Part shown: positions 45,173 through 55,523 of the stretch, piece by piece
How the letters are laid out: each line of letters starts with the position of its first letter
How positions within the stretch are numbered: the first letter of the stretch is position 1
NCBI GenBank assembly: GCA_963989385.1
Contig: OZ022511.1
Location: forward strand, 7,006,001-7,070,000
From: Ctena decussata
Lineage: Eukaryota; Mollusca; Bivalvia; Lucinida; Lucinidae
Length of the DNA: 64,000 bases
Reading direction: 5' to 3'
Notes under the pieces: model-generated
The model's database searches: none
Seen by the model: the letters and a program-made list of their open reading frames with translations, nothing else
What the model was told of the DNA's origin: nothing
Program-made: the position numbers and the translations under genes

Positions 45173-46214
45173 AATGCACGGATAATGTAAATTTTGCACT
45201 GTGATTAGCGATATAAATTTATGCTTTTTCCAGATATTTCGATGAGCGGCTTTTCAGTGGAATCTTGCAATAAATCATACCACTGTGAATCAAACACGTT
45301 CATTTCACATCGTTAACATTTTGCAGGTCCCTCGGAAAAATGAACAATCGACAAAGGTCTCATGGTCAAACAAAAATCATTTTCAAATCATGAAATTCTC
45401 GTAATCTGATTCACTGCACGACGTTACCTCACTTGTCGCACTTCTTTTGTTTGCAGCGTGTTTTCGCAGAATAACGTTAAAATATATACAATGCACTATG
45501 AACGACGATGTCTTGTGATTTTCAAGGCATTTTCACTGAGTTTTTCTACACTGAAAGGAACATTAAGAAATGCAAGACTAGCCTCTAATATAGTGTTGAC
45601 ATTTGCCGGGATCCCTTTAATCTCAGACTTGATGTGAACACAAGTGTCACTGGAGAAAACTCTATAGGTATACAGCTCCTCTTAAAAGAAAGTGTGAAAC
45701 TGGCCTTTGTTCAACACTATTAAAATTTGAATTTTACACATTATCTTGATACGGTGGCCAGTTCGCCCAAGTTTCAAAACATCTTTCCATGAGTTTAGGT
45801 AATATATGGAGCTGAGAAAACAGTTAATGGACGGAGGAATGGACAGTGGGAAAACACCACTATATATAATTTCCTGCAGATGCTGCATTTCACATAAAAC
45901 TTTTTATCAGTTTTAAAGTTATGGAGCAGATACGAAATTACTATAACATTGAACAACTTAAAGTCAAAACAGGCCACGCATTTGCGTAAAGTAATAATAG
46001 GATTATGCATCTACTATGCACAGGTCGTGCATATGCGGACTGGGAAGACGAGTCACTCATGCCACAAAGTACATTTTCACGGAAGCAACAAAATTTACAC
46101 GAAGTTAAAAGGTCAAGTTCGTTCATGCATTGATGCATATCGTCCGGCTTCTTTATATGAAATGAACACTAAAATGAAATAAAATGAACAACAAAGCGTT
46201 CAAGACTCACATGG

Positions 46215-46300
46215 ACGTACGTACAGATACAGATACAGATACAAATTTTATTTAAAGTCGGATGTGTTTACATAACAAGTAACATTAGCTATGAATAGCT
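46215..46300 (-). repeat. LINE 3' tail fragment
   Basis: On the minus strand TTAAATAAAATTTGTATCTG is followed by repeated TATCTG units, as in LINE 3' ends. The GAATAGCTATTAGACCGACT motif beside it repeats three times. The rest of 45173-46370 shows nothing that I can identify. Confidence 0.4.
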
Positions 46301-46371
46301 ATTAGACCGACTAAAGAATAGCTATTAGACCGACTAAGAATAGCTATTAGACCGAGCTATTAGACCGTACG

Positions 46372-46542
46372 CACACCGGGTGGGCGGCAATCAAAAACGC
46401 TCTTAACAATCGATTAACACGGATCAAAAACCGTTAGAAACAGCGTTTGCGACAATTTGCAATCGAAAACGCAGTTTCTAATGGTTTTTGATCCGCGTTC
46501 GTCGACTGCATGAGCGTTTTCGATTGCCGCCTACCCGGTGTG
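46372..46542. mobile_element. X-family MITE, solo 171-bp copy
   Basis: Ends CACACCGGGTGGGCGGCAAT and GATTGCCGCCTACCCGGTGT. The inner arms AACCGTTAGAAACAGCGTTT and AAACGCAGTTTCTAATGGTT pair, so nearly the whole element folds. Confidence 0.8.
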
Positions 46543-46884
46543 GTAGGTGAGCACTGAAAGCTCCCTGTGACTTATGTAACATTCATGTTACAGTGTACTT
46601 GTATACTAAATGATAAACAATACTATGATATTTTTAATATCATGAAATATTACTGTTCTGAGGAGAGACCAGTAGGCCTAAATATGTCCATCAGAAGTTC
46701 AATGTTAGTTATTGTTTGTCTGGACATTTAGAGGTATAAAAGCTGATGAAAAAGCTTTTTTCAAAAGCACAACCAATAACAATAGAACCGTCCAAGACAC
46801 GGTATGAAACCTCTGAATACATGTATTAAAGCATCATCCCCATCGCTCTAAGGGCCCTCTTAGGCGCTACCTCACTGCAACATC

Positions 46885-47216
46885 ATCACAGGGTAAAATC
46901 GATTCCTCTAATTTTCGCTTCCTGCAGAAACTGTACATCATATTTGGCTTCCGCCGAGACTGTCCGCGATCTCTTGCTTCCTGCCAAGACTTCTGTAGAT
47001 GATAAATGGCTTCCTGCAGAGACTGTCCGCGTGATTCTGCTTCCTGCCGAGGCTCTCGGCAGGAAGCAAAGTCACGCGGACAGTCTCGGCAGGAAGCCAT
47101 TTTTCGAGGACAGTAGTCTCTGCAGGAAGCAAGAGTTCGCGGACAATCTCGGCGGAAGCCAAATATGACGGACAGTCTCTGAAGGAAGCGAAAATATTTC
47201 GATTATACCCTGTGAT
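46885..47216. mobile_element. Foldback element with repeated GGCTTCC/GACTGTCCGCG blocks
   Basis: Terminal inverted ATCACAGGGTAAAATCGA and TCGATTATACCCTGTGAT. Each arm carries three or four repeats of TGGCTTCCTGCAGAGACTGT then CCGCG. The centre is CCTGCCGAGGCTCTCGGCAGG-like at about 47053. Three overlapping frames on both strands come from the repeats. Confidence 0.75.
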
Positions 47217-47769
47217 TATACTGACACTAAACTGATCCAGGAGACAAGTACCGTCAAGACTCGAAAAAATTGGGCTGCTATATTTAATGACCGTAACTGT
47301 CCTAAGCAATGAATAATTTGGCTTTACAGTGCGGCAATGAGTCTAATAGATGCAGGTAGAATGGTAAACCGTGTACACCCTGATCAGGAGCAGCCTTATC
47401 TGGGTCTACACAATTTGCTCAGATGTACAGAAAATTTCCGGTATACTAGGAAACACTTAGAAGTTTCTGTATAAACAACAATGATGCATGTACAATGGCG
47501 GTTTTACGTCTTTTACTACAGCAGGCCTGATGGGAGGGTATTCATGAAAGATTTGTGCGATAACGATACAGCCAAGCTGCAAATCCACGTATTCTAATCA
47601 ACGGTTTTGCTGGACCGAAACTGAAATTAAGGAATTTAGGCACTTATGTCCACTCGTACATTTTCGTGTGCGTGAAATTCTGAGAAGACGATTATAACCT
47701 ACCGCAAGCGTGGTAAATGAATTAGATGCACGCAATGTTGTTACCGTACTTACCCAATCATAAGGACAT

Positions 47770-48015
47770 CTTAAGGTGTATGGATATGCTGTCATGTTCT
47801 CCGCCAATTTTTCGAAGGGAGACAACTTTTGTAACTTTAGTTTGATTCCCTGGGCGACGATTTACAACCCTTCCGAAAAGGGGTCTACTCTTATTGGAAA
47901 GAATTTGCTCGAGGCGCAAATTCATTCCACTAAAAGTTGACCCCAACAAAGAAGGGAGGCTAAAATGAAACTGGCAAAGTTACTTCCCCTGAAAGAGTAT
48001 CCATTCACTTTATGG
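47770..48015. mobile_element. Q-family MITE
   Basis: TTAAGGTGTATGGATATGCT, GAAAGAATTTGCTCGAGGCG and GTTACTTCCCCTGAAAGAGT; ends with TCCATTCACTTTA. Confidence 0.65.
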
Positions 48016-48744
48016 TCTGATACAATCATACACACAGTAGTCGGAAACATATTCAGGGAGTCTGGCACATGTAATTCCACATGTCAGTAATACAGGCACA
48101 CAGAGATAATAATAGAAGTTATAATATGCAAGCAATAATCTCAACAATGGCCAAAAAGACGTACCATGTACCCGACAGGCATTAAGTATCAATATACAAT
48201 TAAACATATTTTAATCGGTTTAAATGTTAAAACTTATGTTTCATCATCAGGCAATTGTTTTGGTATGCAGCCAAAAGCGCATGTAAACATCAAAGATATG
48301 TTGTACTTACATGTCAATATCTTCTTTTTTCGCGGCGAATACCTAGAGTGTCGTCTGGTGTATAAAGGTAAGATCTATAGTATATATTTGCAGTTATAAA
48401 AGAAGATTAAAGGAAAAACTTATGGTTATACAAATTTTACTCTACACAGTCGCTCGTAAAACACATCGGTGAAGGTCGTTCATTTGGAGGTGTGTCAAAA
48501 TCGAAATAATCTGATTGGCCAATATGTGGGAAAAGGTAAATAAAATCAAGACCACGTGCTTGTGTCCATTCATAATTTAAGAGGGTGTGTTTCGCGAAAA
48601 CTTGCCTCTGCACAAGTGTATACCGGTTGATGACTTGCGATTTTTTATGTCCTTTTAAACAGTACTACATTCTTATACCACCCTTACCAGAAAACACCAA
48701 CTTAAGCAGGAAATATGCGCAGTGAGCAAGGTCTACACTGATAA

Positions 48745-48842
48745 GGGTATACCATGGTTTGTCCGACTGTACTGGAGATAATCCACTCGCTAAAGCTCGT
48801 GGATTATTTCCTCGTACAGGCGGACAAACCATGGTATAACTA
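48745..48842. repeat. Foldback
   Basis: GGTATACCATGGTTTGTCCG and CGGACAAACCATGGTATAAC are outer arms; AATCCAC/GTGGATT are inner arms. Confidence 0.65.
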
Positions 48843-48892
48843 TTACATATCAGGACGACGGGTGGGTGCAAGCTAGTAGATGATCTCTTAAG

Positions 48893-49115
48893 GTGTATAG
48901 ATACAGCTCTTTTTACACGGCAGTTTACTATTGAAAGGGGAAAAACTTCTGTGATTTGCTATTTGCTTCCCCGGATGACGAAGCCTTTCCGACATGGGGT
49001 CTACTCTTAAAGGAAAGAAGGGAGCAAATTCTTTCCTTTCAGAGTTAACCGAACTTAAAAAGGGAAGCAAAGATGACAGGCGAAGAATTGAGTCCCCTGG
49101 AAGTGTACCCCTTAA
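48893..49115. mobile_element. Q-family MITE
   Basis: TTAAGGTGTATAGATACAGC start, GTCTACTCTTAAAGGAAAGA centre and GAATTGAGTCCCCTGGAAGT right arm. Confidence 0.65.
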
Positions 49116-49139
49116 TGTGTAAGGCTAAATCGCCATTTT

Positions 49140-49285
49140 TTACAAATTACTATTAGCTTGGGCTACTCATATAGAAAAGCTTGCTCTCTCTCAAGAGAGA
49201 AAAAGAGTATCCTCTAGAGAAGGGAGGCAGATTCTTCTCAACAGAGTGTTCTCCATCAAAGGTGTATCCATACACCTTAATCGAC
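49140..49285. mobile_element. Q-like MITE, partial
   Basis: GCTTGCTCTCTCTCAAGAGA centre, GAGAAGGGAGGCAGATTC and GGTGTATCCATACACCTTAA end. The stretch 49286-49916 shows no repeat or gene that I recognise; it is the upstream region of the intronless gene. Confidence 0.45.
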
Positions 49286-49916
49286 ATATTTTGCCACGAT
49301 GTGCCTCATAAAAGTTTAATGGCACAGCGGTCTATTTAGTATATCGAACCGCCGGCTCACGGAGAAGTAGCATACCTACCTAAACCAACCCTGCCACAAG
49401 AACAGAAGAGTCCGACCCCAATATCATTATGAAAATTTCGATATGAATCCTACCATTCTGAAATTACATGTATGGATGGATGACTTGGGTGCATATGCGA
49501 GTAGGCTGATGAACCAACGAAGAAGCTAAAATAGTCCTAACGAAGAAGCTGAAATAGTCCAAATAGAAACGAAGTTAAAAAATGAGACCACTGGTCCATC
49601 GTTATCAACGTGATTATCAACTTGGACGGACACACGGCGCCAGATGTGTGCAACGCTGAGCAACTTGGGGAACGTCAATTCAAACAGAATAGAACATTGT
49701 TAGGCTTATCAACAGTCGAGTGTCACTCGCACCTTATCTTCATATCACAGGCGCTTGAAGATGGCCTGGATGTTTAGGGGCATTATTGATATTTAACAGC
49801 ATGAAACTCCAAGCGCCTGTGTTCATATTTATGCTTTATTCAAAAGTTGCTCTTTTAAATGAACGATAAAGACAGGAGGTGACCCCAATCACTACGTACG
49901 TCAATATGTCAACGTA

Positions 49917-49944
49917 ATGACGTCATATTTTTGTTACGTCATAA
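49917..49944 (+). promoter_or_regulatory. Two CRE/bZIP-type sites upstream of the intronless gene
   Basis: A perfect palindromic CRE (ATGACGTCAT, 49917-49926) and a second TTACGTCATAA site (49934-49944) lie 28-55 bp before the ATG. Palindromic TGACGTCA is the classical CREB/ATF site. The close pair in a likely promoter is seen; function is inferred. Confidence 0.5.
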
Positions 49945-49971
49945 GCACGTCGCGAGCTCAGTTTCCACGGT

Positions 49972-51033
49972 ATGAATACAGCAATGGATTCCACTGATAA
50001 GCGCAGCGTAAAATCTGAAGACGGTGACAATGTTGAAGAATTTATGGAACACCTACAAAGTGAAATGTTTGGACAGGTGAGAGAAGTGTCACATTTGGTT
50101 GTTAAAGCTCGTTTACAAGCTAGAGAAGCGGACATTCGTGCTAGGTATGCAGCGGAATTTGCAGAGCGCGCAGTTTCAGAAGCCCAGCTTGCTCACATGG
50201 TTGCTTCAACTTTAGCAAAAACTGCTCGGGTGGTGGCATCAATGGCATTAGAATTTGCAAATAATGTTTCTTTAGACACCAGCGGAGACGGAGACTACCT
50301 GAATTTCTCACTGCCTGATTCTAATTTGTCTCTGCAGTCTGGGGACTCTTCGGGTAACACGACGTTTGAGGTGCCCATGCCTTCGCCTGTTGTTGGAATT
50401 AGATCTACCAGTCCATTGCGTCATCCTCGACGTCGATCCCCAAAATGCTCACCGAGATCTTCGGCTCAGAAACACGAGACAACCTACCCAGAAGACTTGT
50501 CTCCAGAAGACAGTCTATCCGAAATGCTGGACGGTTCCAAATCCCTGCCCACTGTTTGGGAGGAGAGTTATTCAAATGGATGGGAGAGCACCCCGGAGCG
50601 TTGGGCAGACAAGAAAGTTACCCTTCAAATGTTGCGAAAATTACAATCCAGGAGGGACAACAAGAAAAGGTCATATGGCACTGACTGTGACCCGGACGAT
50701 GCCGGTCAAGATGATGCCCCGCCAAGTTACATAGATGGTGAAATGCAGACGACACAATCAGATGACGAGAAAGAAAACGATCCGCCGCAGTGCGATAATG
50801 AGGTACCAAACGACAGAACAGGCAACGATCAAAAAGTTAAAACAGAAAACACTGAAAATCCTGAACCGTTGACAGATGAAGCTGAAGTTTCGTCATCTAA
50901 TGAAACAGTAAAAGCTGGCAATGGCGGACACGTGAGTTCATCAACTGATACAATCACGGCTTTGTCCGTCAGCTCGTCAGACGAGATGTACAAGGTGAAC
51001 GGATTTGGTTTAGACGAAGAAGTCTGTTATTAA
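49972..51033 (+). CDS. Intronless 353-residue protein of unknown function
   Basis: I do not recognise this protein. The frame is open from ATG 49972 to TAA 51033 in a window where other long frames are repeat-derived, and its codons are CpG-rich and varied, so it is probably a real gene. Residues 30-98 are Ala/Arg/Glu-rich without proline and probably form a long helix or coiled coil (KARLQAREADIRARYAAEFA). Residues 138-178 are Ser-Pro rich and basic (SPLRHPRRRSPKCSPRSS), with about five SP sites. Residues 207-234 (TPERWADKKVTLQMLRKLQ then SRRDNKKR) are basic and NLS-like. A PPSY motif (250-253) could bind WW domains, and KEN (267-269) resembles an APC/C degron. The tail (300-340) is acidic and Ser-rich. 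It is probably a disordered regulatory protein; an intronless retrogene origin is possible. Confidence 0.7.
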   Translation: MNTAMDSTDKRSVKSEDGDNVEEFMEHLQSEMFGQVREVSHLVVKARLQAREADIRARYAAEFAERAVSEAQLAHMVASTLAKTARVVASMALEFANNVSLDTSGDGDYLNFSLPDSNLSLQSGDSSGNTTFEVPMPSPVVGIRSTSPLRHPRRRSPKCSPRSSAQKHETTYPEDLSPEDSLSEMLDGSKSLPTVWEESYSNGWESTPERWADKKVTLQMLRKLQSRRDNKKRSYGTDCDPDDAGQDDAPPSYIDGEMQTTQSDDEKENDPPQCDNEVPNDRTGNDQKVKTENTENPEPLTDEAEVSSSNETVKAGNGGHVSSSTDTITALSVSSSDEMYKVNGFGLDEEVCY

Positions 51034-51104
51034 AAACACAAACTGAAACCCTCTCTCGATAGAGAACAGAATTTGTCGTTGTGAAAACTTAAATTCTGCA
51101 ATAC

Positions 51105-51268
51105 TTCTGGCCATCCAGTCTGATCAGTCTTCTCTTGCACTTAAAGGGTAGCTAAGGTTCTACCCTAGCTCCCTACCAACAGCGAAGACTAATCAGACTA
51201 GGTGGATATCCAGGCTGATCTGAGTCTTCGCTGGGACACATGCCACTTTATTGGTTTTGATGTGTCAA
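51105..51268. mobile_element. P-family MITE, left end missing
   Basis: GGCCATCCAGTCTGATCAGT through CAGGCTGATCTGAGTCTTCG to CACTTTATTGGTTTTGATGT, about 70 bp past the stop of the intronless gene. Confidence 0.6.
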
Positions 51269-51397
51269 TGTTCATGTATGGACGCCGAGGAATCTTGACA
51301 GCATGATTTGAATCGTTACTGTTGTAGATACATTAAGCAACTTTTCTGTGTGACATGGCTCAATAAGGCTGTTCAAATGTGCTGGCTGATTAAAGTT

Positions 51398-51628
51398 AAT
51401 GGGTACACTTTCAGGGGAAGCAACCACGCCATTTTCAATTTTGCCTCCCTTTTCAATGGGGTTCAACTCTTTAAGGAAAGAATTTGCTCCTCTAGGAGCA
51501 AATTCTTTCCTTTAAGAGTTGACCTCATGTTCGTAGGGATTCGTCCTCCAGGGAAGCAAACAGAAAGTCCTGAAAATTGCCCCCCTTTGTAAAAAAGGCA
51601 GAAAATCATGAAAGGGTACCCATAACCT
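51398..51628. mobile_element. Q-family MITE, well preserved
   Basis: GGGTACACTTTCAGGGGAAG, centre AGAATTTGCTCC-TCTA-GGAGCAAATTCT, right end AGGGTACCCATAACCTTA. Confidence 0.75.
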
Positions 51629-51859
51629 TACTCAACCTTTCTGTACGACATTGCTCAAGTACGCCATATGGATGTACAGGCTGATCAACTGTATTCGGTT
51701 TGCATATATTCTGTAAGGCCGAGTTTTCCATGGTAGTACTCATGCTTACTGGTAATATTATTTTGCTTAACATTAATTTTGTCTGTTTGTATTGATTTGA
51801 AATTTAACGTAAGAAACAGTTGAAATGGTTGAACGTTGAAATTCCTATAGATATGTGTA

Positions 51860-52130
51860 TTGATACATCACCATGTTTTTCCACCATGATTACAAAGGGA
51901 ACAGTCCTGTTTGCTTCCCTGGATTAAAAAAAAAAACCTTTTGTCTCTAAGGGAAGTAAACTCTTAAAAATTAGTCCCATTAAGAAAGGAGGGAAAAAAT
52001 GAAAATGGCAGAATTGCCTCCCCAGATAGTGTCCTCCTTTGCCTCAAGTCAAGACTATATGTATTGCAACATGTAATAAACAATGATTCATTGTTTAATA
52101 CATGTTGCAATACATATAGTCTTAGCCTGT
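51860..52130. mobile_element. Q-family MITE followed by a perfect hairpin
   Basis: The Q words TTACAAAGGGAACAGTCC and GGCAGAATTGCCTCCCC are followed by AAGACTATATGTATTGCAAC...AATGA and its exact reverse (52055-52125). Confidence 0.55.
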
Positions 52131-52159
52131 GGTGTAATTATTGTCAGTGCTTATAGTTT

Positions 52160-52375
52160 GTATTGGCTTTAGATAAGATGAAGGGATACAACTCCAGCTT
52201 TTTTTTTTTTGGCTATTTTTCCAAACGTAAACAACTTTTGCGACTTTGGGTTTGCTTCAACGAATGCTGAAGCCCTCCAGAAACAGGGGTTACACTTGAA
52301 GAAAGAATTTGCTCCTTGAGGGAGTAAATTTGATCCTTTAAGAGAAAACCAGAATGAAATGGGGCACGAATATTT
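52160..52375. mobile_element. Q-family MITE
   Basis: AAGGGATACAACTCCAGC, GAAAGAATTTGCTCCTTGAG and TTAAGAGAAAACCAG are present; the right arm is cut by the adjoining P element. Confidence 0.5.
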
Positions 52376-52378
52376 TTG

Positions 52379-52726
52379 TGAGCTGCAACATGATAAGACC
52401 AACAAAGTGGCATGTGTGCCCAGCAAAGAATCAGATAAGCCTGGGCATCTGCCCAGTCTGATCAGAGTCTTCACTGTGTGCTTTAAGGGTGGCTAAGGGT
52501 CTATACTAGCTCCTTGCAGACGCTAGTTAAGCACCTTGCGGACAGCAGACTCTGACCAGACTGAGCAGATGCCAAGGCCGATATGAGTCTTTGCTGAGCG
52601 CGCATGCCACTTTGTTGGTTTTGTCATGTTGCGGATTATATCAAGAATTACCTACCCTGGAAGTGTACCCAGGTCTTCACTGGGTGCACATGCCACTTTG
52701 TTGGTTTTGTGGTGTTGTGGCTCAAT
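52379..52726. mobile_element. P-family MITE plus an adjoining right-end fragment
   Basis: A full copy of the GTGGCATG subtype (52379-52636) with a duplicated central block (GCTCCTTGCAGACGCTAGTT). A second right end follows (CATGCCACTTTGTTGGTTTT to GTTGTGGCTCA, 52672-52726). Confidence 0.65.
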
Positions 52727-52756
52727 TATTCTGAACAGTGAACAAGTTGATCTGAA

Positions 52757-52945
52757 GGTGCATGAATACACATTACCAATTTTAATTTTTGCATCCCTTA
52801 CTCTTGAAGGGAAGAATTTGCTCCACTGTAAGCAAATTCTTCCTTAACTGTAGCCTTTTTATTGGGGAGCAATTTGGTTTTTTAAAAGAAAGCAGACCCC
52901 ATTTCAGAAGGACTACAACATCCTGGGAAGCAAACAGGGAGACAC
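52757..52945. mobile_element. Q-family MITE, partial
   Basis: AAGGTGCATGAATACA, AAGAATTTGCTCCACTGTAA and GAAGCAAACAGGGAG. Confidence 0.5.
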
Positions 52946-53315
52946 AAACTGTAACTGAGCCACATCATGTCATTTCCAACAATGTGGCATTCATGACAAA
53001 CATAGGCTCTGATCAGACTGCACATATGTGCAGTCTGACCAAAGCCTTTGCATGTCACATCAGCTATCTATGGAAATGGCCCAAGCAATAGAGCTAACAG
53101 TGAGATTTCTGATTACCCTGTAGAAATGTAAAGGATGATCTGAGTATCAGGACAAAATTGCCACGCTGTAGGAAGTCACATGATGTGGCTTGTATGTGTA
53201 TTTCTCTTTGGAAAAAAAGAAGAAAAAATGGAAAACATGGAAGTGTACCAAGTATCAATGTGTCCAAAGTTGCCATAGAAATGGCTACAAAAGCAAGGTG
53301 CAAGATTATAAAACT

Positions 53316-53415
53316 TGAGAATAACCTCAAACTCAAAATAAAGCACACTGATTGGCTGCTTCCGAGCACGTGCTCGGAAGCAGCCAATCAGTGTGCCTTA
53401 TTTTGAGTTTGAGAA
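53316..53415. mobile_element. U-family long perfect hairpin
   Basis: CTCAAACTCAAAATAAAGCA...GATTGGCTGCTTCCGAGCAC, then GTGCTCGGAAGCAGCCAATC...GAGTTTGAG: nearly 40 bp of uninterrupted stem. Its partner is at 14213. Confidence 0.8.
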
Positions 53416-54068
53416 TGCACTGAATTTTTTTTAACCTCTGGGCCAGATTCTTGATGAGACTGAGATGTTATCTGGTCTGGTGATGCATTTCTGCTCCTAT
53501 GTTTAGTGTCATTAATATAAATGAATGTCATCTCAGTATATGAATCATTGTCTTTGGCTTATCATATACCCACATGGGCATATTAACTCATCTAGTTGGG
53601 TAAGGGCATGCAGTTCATACATACAGTTCATAAGAAACTGCATAAGCCCTGATCAGACTGCATGTATGTGCAGGCTGATCTGGGCACAAGCAGTTTGCCA
53701 CCGGACAAAGACAGGTTTTATCACAAACATGGCTCAGAAGTCAAATGTTACCATCAATTATGTTAAATTGACCTTTTCGTCATACCTACATGTGGTTATG
53801 AATCTACAGTTGTTGACAGTATATGTTCCAATTATTGGACAATGATAGACTTATTTGTTTTATAAATGCATAGGCATACACCATAAAAAACTGCCAAAAG
53901 TCAGGAGTCATTAGTCTTTGGAGGTCACTATATGCCATAAGGTCAATTATTGCAACAATGAAATCCCAGATCAGTCTAATAGGGAGTCTGGTCACTCAGG
54001 GTCTACAATAGCTTGCATTCTGCCAGCAGTTTTCTCTGAACCAACTTGTTCAACTTTTTAATGAATCT

Positions 54069-54490
54069 TTCAAGGGAAGCAACTCTGCCATTTTCATTTC
54101 TTCCCCCCTTTTCAATGACAACTCAATACTGACAGAGCACTCTATTAGAGAGAGTATTTGAAGATAATTTGGGATAATTTTTCTTATTTCTCATTGAAAC
54201 CATATGTTGTGACCCCTCATCTGAACTGTCTCCTTGAGACAGTTCAGATGAGGGGTCACAACTTGTTTTTAAGCAGAAATAACAAAAATTATCCCTAATT
54301 ATCATCAAATACTCCCTCTTATCTAGAGCTCTGAAATTTGAAATAAATTAGCTCCATTACTCCTCTAGCAGCATAATCTTACTTTCAAGAGTATAGCCCA
54401 CCTTCTCCCGGGAAGCAAACTGGAAGTCACAGAAATTGTTTCCCTTTGTGAATATGGTGTAAAACAATATGTACCCTCACACCTTATGGA
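54069..54490. mobile_element. Q-family MITE split by an S-family foldback
   Basis: The Q left arm (GGAAGCAACTCTGCCATTTT) stops near 54115 and resumes near 54350 (CTTTCAAGAGTATAGCCC, GAAGCAAACTGGAAG). The S foldback fills the gap. Confidence 0.65.
54133..54338. mobile_element. S-family foldback
   Basis: ACAGAGCACTCTATTAGAGA...GGGATAATTTTTCTTATTTC, stem GTTGTGACCCCTCATCTGAAC, centre GTCTCCTTGAGAC, then the reverse to CTCTTATCTAGAGCTCTG. Confidence 0.75.
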
Positions 54491-54671
54491 TGAAGTCTCT
54501 CACTACTTAGGGTATTTAAGGTATGAGCTACATATCCATAGATGATGTGTTTCTTATCCACTTGTAGAAAAACTAGGAGTCAAGGTTGCCTGCTCAAGCA
54601 AAGTCTGTGCAGGTACAAAAAGTATCCCTCAGACCCATTCTAAACTCTCACTATTTTGCTACAGACATTTT

Positions 54672-54800
54672 GAGGAGTACCATTGGCTCAGTGGGTTACA
54701 TTCTGACTTGCTGAACTAGCATTCCTGGGTCTGATTCCCAATGCCTGTGGAAATCATTTCAACCATAATTGGGTTGGATTGCACACAGCCTTTCATAATG
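54672..54800 (+). mobile_element. Possible tRNA-derived SINE
   Basis: A-box-like TTGGCTCAGTGGGTTAC and B-box-like GGGTCTGATTCCC, 36 bp apart, then a short body. There is one copy in the window, so this is a motif-only call. The region 54800-55290 holds nothing I recognise. Confidence 0.4.
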
Positions 54801-55294
54801 ACCCTTCCATTGTTCTGATATGACTGCAATACTGTTGAAAAGGTCATAAATTGCAAGTCATCCATCTATACCTATATTTGACCAATCTTAAGCATATGTA
54901 CTTTTGTCAAGGCCCTTGTTAAGCCATAAATTGTCTGTTGGACATATATAGTCATTGTCTGAAATCAGCCAAGGTTTCCATACATAAACCTTTCTTTACT
55001 ATCTAGACTACCCTAAAGTACTTTAGTATTGGGAAACCTAAAGCCACTAATTTTCCATTTGCAATTAAAGCAATCGGTTCTTCATATCAGAGGAAGGATA
55101 ACTGACATTGATGTTTTGAAATACATAATGCCATATCAAGATATTACAGATGTAAACAGTTGCAGTGATATCCCAAAAAGTTCTACTGACATTGCTAAAC
55201 AATCTTTGAGCATTTTAGGTCTACAAATCAATCTAAAGCATAAATAGTTATAGGATGCAGGACAACAGGTAACAAGATGGAGGATAAGAAAATT

Positions 55295-55520
55295 CTGTAT
55301 AGCTTGCACCCATTGAAAAAGCGAGTGCATCCTTTGAAAAAGTGGTTGCACCCATTGCATATGCGACTGCACCCACTGAAAAAGCAACTGCACACATTGA
55401 AAAAGCTATTGCACCCATTGAAAGAGCAACTGCACCCACTGAAAGGGCAATTGCACCCACTGAAAGGGCAACTGCACCCACTGAAAGGGCAATTGCACCC
55501 ACTGAAAGTGATTGCACTCA
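55295..55520. repeat. 21-bp minisatellite
   Basis: About ten units of GCACCCACTGAAAGGGCAACT-type sequence, more uniform to the right. As 21 is divisible by 3, all frames stay open and yield four spurious 7-residue-repeat proteins on the two strands. It directly abuts array element F. Confidence 0.85.
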
Positions 55521-55523
55521 TTG

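Noticed and set aside
46867..47309. Three overlapping frames of 74-123 codons
   Set aside because: Produced by the GC-rich inverted repeats of the foldback element; both strands give the same repeated peptides.
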